A stretch of DNA of 64,000 bases from positions 34,195 through 98,194 of the forward strand of contig JAYPWI010000012.1 in the NCBI GenBank assembly GCA_038135065.1, given 5' to 3'. Of the stretch, positions 50,018 through 58,124 are shown piece by piece. A model generated the notes under the pieces. That model was not told the DNA's origin. It searched no databases and saw only the letters and a list, made by a program, of their open reading frames with translations. How positions within the stretch are numbered: position 1 is the stretch's first letter; each line of letters starts with the position of its first letter. The translations under genes and the position numbers were made by a program. Source of the stretch: JAYPWI01 sp038135065 (GTDB taxonomy: Bacteria > Actinomycetota > Acidimicrobiia > Acidimicrobiales > Poriferisodalaceae).

Positions 50018-52234
50018 TCAGTCGCCGGTCATGGCCGGTTCGGATGCCGCCGATGCAGGCTCAGTCGATGAAGTGGTCTGCCGGAACTCGCGGGGCGGCA
50101 GTTCGGCCTCCCCCTCGATGTCGAGCCTGGGTAGCCATTCCATCCAGCGGGGGAACCACCAGTTGGCGTCGCCGAGCAGCTTCATCGAGGCCGGTACCAG
50201 CACCACACGCACGATGGTCGCATCGACGAAGATCGCGGTGGCCAAACCCAGGCCCATCATCTTGAGCATCGGGTCTGCGTTGGCCACGAAGCCCAGGAAG
50301 ACCGAGATCATGATCAGGGCCGCCGAGGTGATCACCCGAGCCGTGTGGCTGATCCCGAAGATGACGCTCTGGGCGTTGTCGCGTCGCAGCAGGTACTCCT
50401 CTTTGACCCTCGAGAGGAGGAACACCTCGTAGTCCATGGACAACCCGAACAGGATTGCGAACATGAACATGGGGATGAACGACACGATGGGGATCGTCTC
50501 CTCCAGCCCGATCAGATCCTTGCCCCAGCCCCACTGGAACACTGCGACCAGCACCCCGTAGGCGGCCCCGATGGAGAGCAGGTTGAGCAGGGCAGCCTTG
50601 ATGGGAACCAGCACCGACCGGAACACCATCATCAACAGGATGAAGCTGAGGCCGATCACCGCAGTGATGAAGTAGGGCAGGCGTTGCTGGATCCGGTCTG
50701 CCACATCGCTGAAGGCCGCAGTGACCCCACCCACGTGGGCCACGTCGGCCCGACCCAGCACCTCGGGGAACAGCTCGGTGCGCAGCCGGTTGACGGTGGC
50801 CACCGTGGCCTGGTCCTGGGGTGAGGTAGTGGGGTAGGCGATGAGGGCCGCGGCCTCGCTTCCCCGGGGCAGGGGCTGCACGGTCTCGATGCCGGGGTCG
50901 GCACTCACCGCAGCCACCAGGGCGTCGAACGACGACTCGTCCACCTCCGTGAGATCCACGGCAACGACGAGTGGTCCGTTGAACCCGGGCCCGAAGGCTT
51001 CGGCAGACAGGTCGTAGGCCGCGCGCTGGGTCGAGCCCTCGGGCTGGTTCCCTGCGTCGGGGAAGCCGAGTTCGAGGGCCAGGATGGGCGCGGTGAGGGT
51101 GAGCAGCAGGGCCAGGGTGCTCACCGTGTAGGCCACTGCGTGGCGGGCGACGTGGTCGCCCCATCGTTGCCAGATCCCGGCGTCGTCCTGCTGTGTTGTT
51201 GCCTGAGCCAGGCGGGCGCGCACCCGACGAGAGTTCACCCGGTCGCCGGCCACCCCCAGCAGGGCGGGAAGGATCGTGATCGAGCTGATCACCATCACCG
51301 CCACCGTTACCGATGTCGCCACTGCGGCCGCGGTCATGAACGGCACCCCTGCGAGGGCCAAGCCGAGAATGGCGATCACCACCGTTCCTCCGGCGAAGAT
51401 CACCGACAGGCCCGCGGTTGCGTTTGCCCGACCGGCCGCGTCCTCGATGGTCAGCCCGTCGGCGAGCCCCTCGCGGTGACGGGTAACGACGAACAGGGCG
51501 TAGTCGATGCCCACCCCGAGTCCGATCATCCCGATCATCGACGGCGCCCACGACGGCACGTCCAGAACGAGCGCAACCAGGCCCATGCCACCGCCGATGC
51601 CCAGGGCGAGGCCGAACAGGGCGGTGCCGATGGGCAAGCCCATGGCCACCACCGATCCGAAGGCGACCAGCAGGATGATGACCGCCATGAACAGCCCGAC
51701 TGCTTCTCCGATCCCGGTCTCGGGCTCGGCGGCCGCCGACATGAGATCGCCCCCGAACTCGATGCGCAGCTCGCCGGCCGCCGCCGCGGTGCCCGCCTCG
51801 ATCAGGTGCTCGGCCAGGTCGGGGGTCGGATCGACATCGGGGCGAAACCTCACCTGCAGGAGCCCGATGTCGCCCTGTTCGGACAGGGTCAGACCGGGGA
51901 TGGGGGGGATGACCATCGTCACCTCGTCGAGGTCACCCAGCTCGTTCCTCAACCGGGTCACGACGGTGGCTGTCGCAGGGTCGGCGAGGGTGGTTCCGTC
52001 GGGGGCGACCATGACCACGTTGGCCGATACACCTGCGGCACCGGGGAGGGTTTGTTCGAGGAGCCGGAAGGCCTCGGTGCTGTCGAGGCCGGGGACCTCG
52101 ACCGAGTTGCCGAGTTCTCCCCCGACGGTGGAGCTCACCCCGATCAGGGCGACTGCGCTGGCCAGCCAGATGGCGATGGTCCGCCACCGGTGGCGCACGC
52201 AGGCACGGCCGAGACGGTAGAGAAAACGAGACAT
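50018..52234 (-). CDS. MMPL-family RND transporter
   Basis: 738 residues with two repeats of a large periplasmic loop and about five to six helices. MSRFLYRLGRACVRHRWRTIAIWLASAV begins the first; GLGVGIDYALFVVTRHREGL and FGLSMDYEVFLLSRVKEEYL are the duplicated Asp-Tyr motifs of the proton relay in MmpL proteins. These export lipids, glycolipids or other hydrophobic compounds; the substrate here is unknown. The neighbouring LLM gene on the same strand is 56 bp downstream. ATG 52234 is followed by typical N-terminal MMPL sequence. Confidence 0.9.
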   Translation of the reverse strand: MSRFLYRLGRACVRHRWRTIAIWLASAVALIGVSSTVGGELGNSVEVPGLDSTEAFRLLEQTLPGAAGVSANVVMVAPDGTTLADPATATVVTRLRNELGDLDEVTMVIPPIPGLTLSEQGDIGLLQVRFRPDVDPTPDLAEHLIEAGTAAAAGELRIEFGGDLMSAAAEPETGIGEAVGLFMAVIILLVAFGSVVAMGLPIGTALFGLALGIGGGMGLVALVLDVPSWAPSMIGMIGLGVGIDYALFVVTRHREGLADGLTIEDAAGRANATAGLSVIFAGGTVVIAILGLALAGVPFMTAAAVATSVTVAVMVISSITILPALLGVAGDRVNSRRVRARLAQATTQQDDAGIWQRWGDHVARHAVAYTVSTLALLLTLTAPILALELGFPDAGNQPEGSTQRAAYDLSAEAFGPGFNGPLVVAVDLTEVDESSFDALVAAVSADPGIETVQPLPRGSEAAALIAYPTTSPQDQATVATVNRLRTELFPEVLGRADVAHVGGVTAAFSDVADRIQQRLPYFITAVIGLSFILLMMVFRSVLVPIKAALLNLLSIGAAYGVLVAVFQWGWGKDLIGLEETIPIVSFIPMFMFAILFGLSMDYEVFLLSRVKEEYLLRRDNAQSVIFGISHTARVITSAALIMISVFLGFVANADPMLKMMGLGLATAIFVDATIVRVVLVPASMKLLGDANWWFPRWMEWLPRLDIEGEAELPPREFRQTTSSTEPASAASEPAMTGD

Positions 52235-52391
52235 AGGGGGATCCGTGGGTTGCGGCCCGACGTGAGCATCGGACCAGCGGCGAAGTGTAGGAGCCCTCAG
52301 GGTACGGGCCGTTGACCGTGGTCCGACCCGCTGGCCCCGCGGGTACCCTGACCGACGCGGCCGACGATCAGCGACGAGCAAGGACGGATCC

Positions 52392-53786
52392 GTGCCCCTG
52401 CAGATCTTCGACACCATGCAGCGACGCAAGGTCGAGTTCACGCCCCGTGAGGCAGGGCGGGTGTCGATGTACGTGTGCGGCCCCACCGTGTACGACGTGC
52501 CTCACATCGGTCACGGACGCACCGCGCTGACCTACGACGTGATCCGTCGCTATCTCTCGTGGTCGGGGTACGAGGTCACCGTTGCCTCGAACGTCACCGA
52601 CATCGACGACAAGATCATCGCCCGAGCCAACTCCGAGGGGCGCACCGAACCCGACGTGTCGGCCGAGTTCACCGCCGCCTATGACGAGCAGATGGACCGT
52701 CTCGGCATCGTGGCTCCAGAGAGCCGGCCCCACGCAACACAGTTCATCGCCGGCATGGTGGGGGTGATCGAGGGTCTCGTCGAACGAGGCGCTGCGTACG
52801 TGGTCCCCGACAAGGGCGTCTATTTCTCGGTCGCCTCGGTCGGCGACTACGGCAGGCTGGCCGGCCGCAGCCTCGACCAACTGAACGAGGACGCAGGCAG
52901 CAGGGTCGGCGTCGACGACGACAAGCAATCCCCCCTCGATTTTGCGCTGTGGAAGGCGGCCAAGCCGGGGGAGCCCACCTGGGACACCCCGTGGGGCCCG
53001 GGCCGTCCGGGCTGGCACACCGAGTGCGTTGCGATGTCACTGGCCGCCCTTGGGGCCGGGTTCGACATCCACGGCGGCGGCGACGATCTGACGTTCCCTC
53101 ACCACCAGAACGAATGGGCCCAAGCCGAGGCGTTGGGGGAGTCCTTCGCCCGGCACTGGGTTCACAGCGCCATGGTCAACGTCGGTGGCGAGAAGATGTC
53201 GAAGTCGCTGGGCAACTTCACCAACCTGGCCGAAGCCATCGACTGGGCCGGTCCGCGGGCCCTGCGGTTGCTTGCCCTTCAGACCCACTACCGGCGGACT
53301 ATGGAGGTGGGTCACGCCTCGGTGACCGCAGCCGGGGAGGCCGTGAAGCGGCTCGATGCCTTCCATCGCCGCATGGTGGCAGCGGGGGTCGAGTTGTCCG
53401 ATGGCGACGTCGACGGGGAGGCGCTGGACGCCTTCCGGCTCGCCATGGACGACGACTTCGGCACACCGGGTGCCGTGGACGGTGCCTTCACCCTCGTCCG
53501 CCGGGCCAACGCAGCGCTCGACGAAGGCGACATCGAGACGGCGGGCCGGCTGGGACGAAGCGCCATGGCCACCCTGGCCGTCCTAGGGATCGAGATCGGC
53601 GAGGCGGAGCCCGCTGCGGCGGCTGGCGGGCTCAGCGACGAGGAGGTCGACGCCCTCGTGGCCCAGCGATCCGAGGCTCGTGCCACGAAGGACTTCGCGG
53701 CCGCTGACCGGATCCGCGACGAGTTGGCGGCCGGCGGCATCGTCATCGAGGACACGGCCGGCGGCGCCGTGTGGCATCGGGGATGA
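52392..53786 (+). CDS. cysS: Cysteinyl-tRNA synthetase
   Basis: 464 residues. Zinc Cys29 in YVCGPTVYD, HIGH at 38-41 (PHIGHGR), KMSKS at 268-272, and GWHTECVAMS for further zinc ligands. The C-terminal DALR-like domain has RSEARATKDFAAADRIRDELAAGGIVIEDT. The full C-terminal domain argues against the related mycothiol ligase MshC, which is shorter there. A candidate -10 TACCCT is at 52344-52349. Its stop overlaps tesB (ATGA). Confidence 0.95.
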   Translation: MPLQIFDTMQRRKVEFTPREAGRVSMYVCGPTVYDVPHIGHGRTALTYDVIRRYLSWSGYEVTVASNVTDIDDKIIARANSEGRTEPDVSAEFTAAYDEQMDRLGIVAPESRPHATQFIAGMVGVIEGLVERGAAYVVPDKGVYFSVASVGDYGRLAGRSLDQLNEDAGSRVGVDDDKQSPLDFALWKAAKPGEPTWDTPWGPGRPGWHTECVAMSLAALGAGFDIHGGGDDLTFPHHQNEWAQAEALGESFARHWVHSAMVNVGGEKMSKSLGNFTNLAEAIDWAGPRALRLLALQTHYRRTMEVGHASVTAAGEAVKRLDAFHRRMVAAGVELSDGDVDGEALDAFRLAMDDDFGTPGAVDGAFTLVRRANAALDEGDIETAGRLGRSAMATLAVLGIEIGEAEPAAAAGGLSDEEVDALVAQRSEARATKDFAAADRIRDELAAGGIVIEDTAGGAVWHRG

Positions 53787-54580
53787 CCTACCGGGATCTG
53801 CTCTCCCTCGAACTCCATGGGGCCGACACCTATGTGGGGGAGAGCCCCCCTTACGAGTGGGGCCGGATCTACGGCGGCCTGGTCATTGCCCAGGCCCTGC
53901 GGGCGGCCATGCACACGGTCGACGTCGAGGGACACGTCGTGCACTCGCTGCACGCGTATTTCATCCTGGGGGGCGATCCCTCCGAGCCGGTTCGCTACGA
54001 GGTCGACCGTCTGCGCAACGGCCGGAGCTTCTCCACCCGTGGGGTGGTGGCCCGCCAATCGGGTGGGGCGATCTTGAACCTCTCCTGCTCCTTCCAGCGC
54101 CCCGAGGAAGGCCCTGACGTGTCGTCGTCGGTCGTCCCGGGCAACGTGCGGCGCCCCGACGAACTCGACCGGTTGGACTGGGGGATGGCCATCGACGCCC
54201 GTATGGAGCTCGAGTCGGTCGACCCGCCCCGCAGCCGCATGTGGGCTCGCTACACCGATCCCATCGGTGATGATCCCGACGATCATTTCGCCGCCCTTGC
54301 GTACCTCAGCGACGTCAACGCCATGGACGCGGTGATCACTGCCCATCCCGTCCAGCGTGGCGACCGCGACTGGAACGACGTCTACATGTCGGCGTCGCTC
54401 GATCATGCGGTGTGGTTCCACCGCCCTTTGCGGGCCGACGACTGGTTGCTGTTCGACATGCGTCCCCGCCAGCTCATCGGCTCACGGGGCCTGGCTACCG
54501 GTGACGTGTTCACCGCCTCGGGGGAGTTGGTGGCCACCGTCGCGCAGCAGGGTTTGGTCCGCCTTCGCCCTGACGGCTGA
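53783..54580 (+). CDS. tesB: Acyl-CoA thioesterase II
   Basis: 265 residues, double hot-dog fold. N-terminal half: YEWGRIYGGLVIAQALRAA, VHSLHAYFILGGDPSEPVRYEVDRLRNGRSFSTRGV. C-terminal half: the catalytic Asp in YMSASLDHAVWFHRP, SRGLATGDVFTASGELVATVAQQGLVR supplying the Thr/Gln of the triad. Hydrolyses medium- and long-chain acyl-CoAs. ATG 53783 overlaps the cysS stop as ATGA and is preferred to GTG 53771. Confidence 0.93.
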   Translation: MTYRDLLSLELHGADTYVGESPPYEWGRIYGGLVIAQALRAAMHTVDVEGHVVHSLHAYFILGGDPSEPVRYEVDRLRNGRSFSTRGVVARQSGGAILNLSCSFQRPEEGPDVSSSVVPGNVRRPDELDRLDWGMAIDARMELESVDPPRSRMWARYTDPIGDDPDDHFAALAYLSDVNAMDAVITAHPVQRGDRDWNDVYMSASLDHAVWFHRPLRADDWLLFDMRPRQLIGSRGLATGDVFTASGELVATVAQQGLVRLRPDG

Positions 54581-54605
54581 TTCGGGGCACGAGGTCGATG
54601 GTCGC

Positions 54606-54629
54606 GGCCTCGGTCCGGCGGACCGGGCC
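54606..54629. terminator. Bulged hairpin between convergent tesB and nudC
   Basis: GGCC-T-CGGTCC (54606-54616) pairs with GGACCG-GGCC (54620-54629) around a 3-nt loop with one bulged T, a 10-bp stem in a 63-bp gap between convergent genes. No T-tract. Confidence 0.45.
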
Positions 54630-54643
54630 TGGCACGACAACGA

Positions 54644-55465
54644 TCAGCTGATCCCTTGGCGGCGCAGCCAGTCCTCGATCAGCCAGCCGGCGATGCTCAT
54701 GCCACCGACCGGGGTCGGCGGGAGGTCGTGGGCGTCGAACCATCCGGCCTCGACGATCTCTTCTTCCTGAATGACGATCTCGCCGGAGGAGTAATCGCAC
54801 TGGAAGCCACACATCAGCGAGTGGGGGAAGGGCCAGGGCTGCGACCCGAAATAGCGGATGTTCGTGACCTCGATGCCGACCTCCTCCCGCACCTCGCGCT
54901 CGACCGCCTGCTCGAGGCTCTCGCCCGGCTCGACGAACCCCGCCAGGGTGCTGAAGAACCGGCCAGGGAACTGCCGTCCCCAGGCCAGTAGGGCCTGATC
55001 CCCGCGCTCGACCAACACGATCATGGCCGGCGACAACCGGGGGAAGGCCATGTGGGAACACTCGGGGCACACCCGGCCCCGGTCAGAGGGGCTGGAGGTG
55101 GTGGGGCTGCCGCATCGGCCGCAGAACCGGTGAGTGCGTTCGTAGTTGACGATCTGCTCTGCCCGGCCAGCCACGATCCATTCCTGCTCGGGAATGCGGC
55201 CGTACAGCTTGCGGAGGTGGACGGGTTCGAGGTCGCCCTCCTCGTTGCTGTCGTGCATGTCCACCGCCCACACCGGCGTACCAGCCATGTCACCCAAGAA
55301 GTGATGTGCCCCGTCACCGGCTCCCGGTTCGGTGCCGGTGATCAGGCCCCCGCCGGGCTCGACGAAGATGTTGCCGGAGCGGACCGGGATCCAGATGGCT
55401 TCGGCGTCGTGGTGGTGGTCGTCTGGCTGGCTGAGTGGGGTGAACACCCTTGTAGTTGAGCACAT
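54644..55465 (-). CDS. nudC: NADH pyrophosphatase / NAD-decapping enzyme NudC
   Basis: 273 residues. Zinc ribbon Cys115, 118, 133, 136 (HRFCGRCG...RVCPECS), a Nudix box GFVEPGESLEQAVEREVREEVG (176-197) with intact REVREE glutamates, and the NudC-diagnostic SQPWPFP (208-214). Hydrolyses NAD(H) to NMN(H) plus AMP and removes NAD caps from RNA. Confidence 0.94.
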   Translation of the reverse strand: MCSTTRVFTPLSQPDDHHHDAEAIWIPVRSGNIFVEPGGGLITGTEPGAGDGAHHFLGDMAGTPVWAVDMHDSNEEGDLEPVHLRKLYGRIPEQEWIVAGRAEQIVNYERTHRFCGRCGSPTTSSPSDRGRVCPECSHMAFPRLSPAMIVLVERGDQALLAWGRQFPGRFFSTLAGFVEPGESLEQAVEREVREEVGIEVTNIRYFGSQPWPFPHSLMCGFQCDYSSGEIVIQEEEIVEAGWFDAHDLPPTPVGGMSIAGWLIEDWLRRQGIS

Positions 55466-55503
55466 CGGGCCCGTTCGCTGGTGGCCGATGTGCTCTGGAA
55501 CGC

Positions 55504-56136
55504 TTAGAGGCGCCGCAGGACGGTGACCACCCGGCCGTAGACGGACACCTCGTCGGAGGAGAAGACCATCGGCTCGAGTTGGCTGTTCGAGGGGAGGAGC
55601 GTGATCGTGTGACCCTGGCGGGTGTAGGTCTTCACCGTCGCCTCGTCGCCGGGAATACCCGCCACCACGATGTCACCGTTGGACGCTGTCGCCTGTCGGC
55701 GGACGACCACGAAGTCGCCGTCGAGAATGCCGGCGTCGATCATCGACTCGCCTCGCACCCGCAACATGAACAGCTCGCCGTCCCCAGTGAAGTCGGCGGG
55801 CAGGGGCATCAGTTCTTCGATGTTCTCGTTGGCGAGCACGTCGGTACCGGCGGCTACGTCGCCGACCAAGGGAACATGTCGGGTCGGGCGCCGTTCGGCG
55901 ATGGCCCCCGAGGAGGCATCGAAGCGGACCTCGATGGCTCGTGGCTTCGCCGGGTCGCGGCGCAGGTAACCGGCGACCTCGAGCTGACTCAGGTGGCTGT
56001 GCACGGTAGAGGGTGAGTTGAGGCCGACGGCCTGCCCGATCTCTCGCACCGAGGGGGGATAGCCCCGCTCCTGCATGGTCGACTCGATGAATTCGAGGAT
56101 GGCCTGTTGGCGGGTGGTGATGTTGTGGAGTGACAC
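55504..56136 (-). CDS. lexA: SOS repressor LexA
   Basis: 210 residues. N-terminal winged helix RQQAILEFIESTMQERGYPPSVREIGQAVGLNSPSTVHSHLSQLE. Cleavage bond A96-G97 in DVAAGTDV, catalytic S131 in RGESM and K169 in ATVKTYTR. It self-cleaves when RecA filaments form. GTG 56136 is preceded by GGAAGG; no ATG gives the correct N-terminus. Five LexA-like boxes lie upstream. Confidence 0.95.
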   Translation of the reverse strand: MSLHNITTRQQAILEFIESTMQERGYPPSVREIGQAVGLNSPSTVHSHLSQLEVAGYLRRDPAKPRAIEVRFDASSGAIAERRPTRHVPLVGDVAAGTDVLANENIEELMPLPADFTGDGELFMLRVRGESMIDAGILDGDFVVVRRQATASNGDIVVAGIPGDEATVKTYTRQGHTITLLPSNSQLEPMVFSSDEVSVYGRVVTVLRRL

Positions 56137-56156
56137 GGGGCACCTTCCGGGGGCGG

Positions 56157-56287
56157 ACGAACACACGTTCTGAAGGTGACGGTAGCAGCGCCACCCGGGG
56201 TGGGCAAACATCTGTTCGATTTCGGCTTGACACCGAACGAGTGTTCTGGTCATCTGGCGAACATGTGTTCTCCAAACAGGTGTTCGC
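56157..56287. promoter_or_regulatory. Five LexA-binding (SOS) box candidates in the lexA/LysM intergenic region
   Basis: Five (G/A)AAC-N4-GTTC palindromes, as in actinobacterial and Bacillus SOS boxes: 56157-56172 (GAAC-ACAC-GTTC), 56204-56219 (AAAC-ATCT-GTTC), 56233-56248 (GAAC-GAGT-GTTC), 56257-56272 (GAAC-ATGT-GTTC) and 56272-56287 (AAAC-AGGT-GTTC). They sit in the 252 bp between lexA and the divergent LysM gene. Confidence 0.75.
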
Positions 56288-56388
56288 CAGCCAATGACCG
56301 GCAGTGGACCACGTCGACCCGAGAGCACGATGCGTCGCTGTCCCACCAGCCGATCAAGCTGGTCGAGCGAGCTCACTGAGGAGGAGCA

Positions 56389-56829
56389 ATGGCCGCCGTC
56401 GTCACCATCCGTCACGAGTCCCACCTGCGTGTCGTACCCGATCTGCCGTCGGATTCCGCCGCCCTTCCCGGCCTGGGGCAACGGCCGCACCTTCGTCTGG
56501 TTGCCGACCTGCCCGTCCGGCCCTCGAGGGTGCGGTACATGGTGCGCCGAATGGTCGCTGCCTCGGTCCTGGTTGCCGTTCTCGCTGGCTCCTGGGCTGC
56601 TCTGTCGGCCATGGCGTCGATGGAGCTGCCCCCCGGTGCGACCGCCAGCGGCGCGATGCCCCAGATCGTGTCGGGTGAGAGCGTCTACGTGGCCGGTCCC
56701 GGCGACACCCTGTGGACGATCGCTCGGGCCCTGCAGCCCATCGGCGACGTGCGACCGCTGGTGCGTGAGCTGTCCGAGCTGAACGGTGGGTCCGGCCTCG
56801 AGGTGGGGCAGCCCGTCCGCCTGCCCTGA
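56389..56829 (+). CDS. LysM-domain SOS cell-division inhibitor (YneA/ChiZ-like)
   Basis: 146 residues: cytoplasmic N-terminus, one membrane helix (about 55-77, VAASVLVAVLAGSWAALSAMAS), and a C-terminal LysM (about 98-146: ESVYVAGPGDTLWTIARALQPIGDVRPLVRELSELNGGSGLEVGQPVRLP). The same architecture divergent from lexA is known for Bacillus YneA, Corynebacterium DivS and Mycobacterium Rv2719c, which block septation during DNA damage. A GGAGGAG site precedes ATG 56389. Confidence 0.88.
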   Translation: MAAVVTIRHESHLRVVPDLPSDSAALPGLGQRPHLRLVADLPVRPSRVRYMVRRMVAASVLVAVLAGSWAALSAMASMELPPGATASGAMPQIVSGESVYVAGPGDTLWTIARALQPIGDVRPLVRELSELNGGSGLEVGQPVRLP

Positions 56830-56830
56830 G

Positions 56831-57580
56831 TCAAACGCTTCGGTCAGTGCGAACGTAACGGAGGAAGAGGTAGTGGTCCTCGGTCAGGACATGCGCCAGG
56901 TCGAACTCCCGGACCCCATCGATCTGCTGGGACCCGAGCAACCCCAAGGCATCGCCGGCGACCGCCATGGGGGCCAGGGTCAGGCACAACTCGTCGATGA
57001 GATCGTGGCTCGCCAGATGACCATTGAGGGCGGGCCCCCCTTCGCTCAACACGACGCGGGCTCCGAGGTCGCCGAGCTGGGCAAGGGCAGCCCCGAGATC
57101 CAGCGTGTGATGCCCGCTCTGGATCACATCGGCTCGGTGAGCGACCTGTTCGAGGCGTGTGGGGTCAGCGTCGGCGGTGGTGATCACAAGGGGACGCTGG
57201 TCCTGTCTCGTGAACATTGGCAGGTCGAGGTCGACGCTGAGCGAGCCCGAAACGACGGCGATGCGGGGCACCGGCCATGCGCCGGCGGCGAGACGTCGAG
57301 CTCGACTACTCACGCTGGTGGACGGGGGCTGGTAGCCCTCGGCTCGAGCCGTCCCGGCACCCACCAAAATGACGTCGGCGAGGCTTCGGATCGTGGAGAA
57401 GACCTCTTTGTCGGATGGCCCGCCCAGGGGGCCCGACACGCCATCGACCGCGATCGCTCCATCGACCGAGCTGATCATGTTGCACATCACCCATGGGCGG
57501 GTACCCACCATGGGGCGACTGGCCCGGTACGCATCGTCGGTTGGGACCTCGGCGAAGGGCGGGGGAGCGAGGCGGTACAT
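56831..57580 (-). CDS. RibD C-terminal/DHFR-like pyrimidine reductase
   Basis: 249 residues with the RibD reductase fold: WVMCNMISSVDGAIAVDG, GPSDKEVFSTIRSLADVILVGAGTARAEGY, PRIAVVSGSLSVDLDLPMF and ARVVLSEGGPALNGHLASHDLIDELCLTLAPMAVAGD. There is no deaminase domain. In Actinobacteria and archaea such stand-alone reductases act in riboflavin or F420/deazaflavin-linked steps. ATG 57580 is chosen because the sequence upstream in the frame is unlike the family. Convergent with the LysM gene (1-bp gap). Confidence 0.82.
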   Translation of the reverse strand: MYRLAPPPFAEVPTDDAYRASRPMVGTRPWVMCNMISSVDGAIAVDGVSGPLGGPSDKEVFSTIRSLADVILVGAGTARAEGYQPPSTSVSSRARRLAAGAWPVPRIAVVSGSLSVDLDLPMFTRQDQRPLVITTADADPTRLEQVAHRADVIQSGHHTLDLGAALAQLGDLGARVVLSEGGPALNGHLASHDLIDELCLTLAPMAVAGDALGLLGSQQIDGVREFDLAHVLTEDHYLFLRYVRTDRSV

Positions 57581-57628
57581 GACGGTGACATCGTACGGGC
57601 CGCGGGTGGGACCGACGAGGCCCCCATG

Positions 57629-57895
57629 TTTCCCACAGGTTGGGTTACACACGTGCGCTGCAGCGCAGCGTGCTGTGGACGACATGTGGAGGAGAGCATT
57701 CTGCTGCCAGGTAAAATCGCCTGGTCAGAGGGGTGGAGGTATTCATGGGCCTGCCACATCCACATGACTGTGGAAACGCCACAACTCGGTCTGCGCCGGT
57801 CAATGAGCTTCGCAGGCCCAGCGCTGTGGGAAACCTGCCCAACGATCCACAGGTTTTCCAACGAAATTCCCTTGATTTCCCTCTTTCGATCCACA
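57629..57895. promoter_or_regulatory. Cluster of DnaA-box-like sequences upstream of nrdJ
   Basis: Part of the 544 bp without a gene (57581-58124). Six TCCACA cores (either strand) occur at 57674-57682, 57685-57693, 57756-57764, 57769-57777, 57843-57851 and 57887-57895, each 7-8 of 9 matches to TTRTCCACA. An inverted pair of TTTCCCACA lies at 57629-57637 and 57825-57833. By chance about 0.1 such cores are expected per 270 bp. From 57896 to 58124 I see only a possible GTTGCC/GGCAAC stem (57911-57936). Confidence 0.55.
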
Positions 57896-58124
57896 GGCCG
57901 CGTTCTCTAGGTTGCCTGCGGCGGCGAGTTGGGCAACCAACGGGCGGACGGCGTGTGAACCCGTTCTCTTTTGTCCTCGGACATGAGCGGACCAGTGAGT
58001 GCGTTGGCGACTTGGGCTTCGGTCATTGGGCGGAGCTGGGCCACACCCACCCGGAGGGAACCCGACTCGCCGCCCCCATCGTCCCCGGGACCCCAGCGTG
58101 GGTGCCCCAGACCGAGGTTGGCTG

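Noticed and set aside
50061..51551. 496-codon frame inside the MMPL gene
   Set aside because: Same strand as a convincing MMPL transporter but another frame, with Arg/Gly/Pro-rich translation; a shadow.
57629..57895. The DnaA-box cluster as chromosomal oriC
   Set aside because: No dnaA, dnaN, gyrB, rpmH or parAB genes are nearby, and the best boxes match only 8 of 9; a regulatory or titration role is the safer reading.
57896..58124. Cobalamin riboswitch or NrdR boxes upstream of nrdJ
   Set aside because: I find no B12-box-like conserved segments and no NrdR-like acaCwAtATaTwgtgt palindromes; B12 riboswitches normally repress the B12-independent enzyme, not nrdJ.
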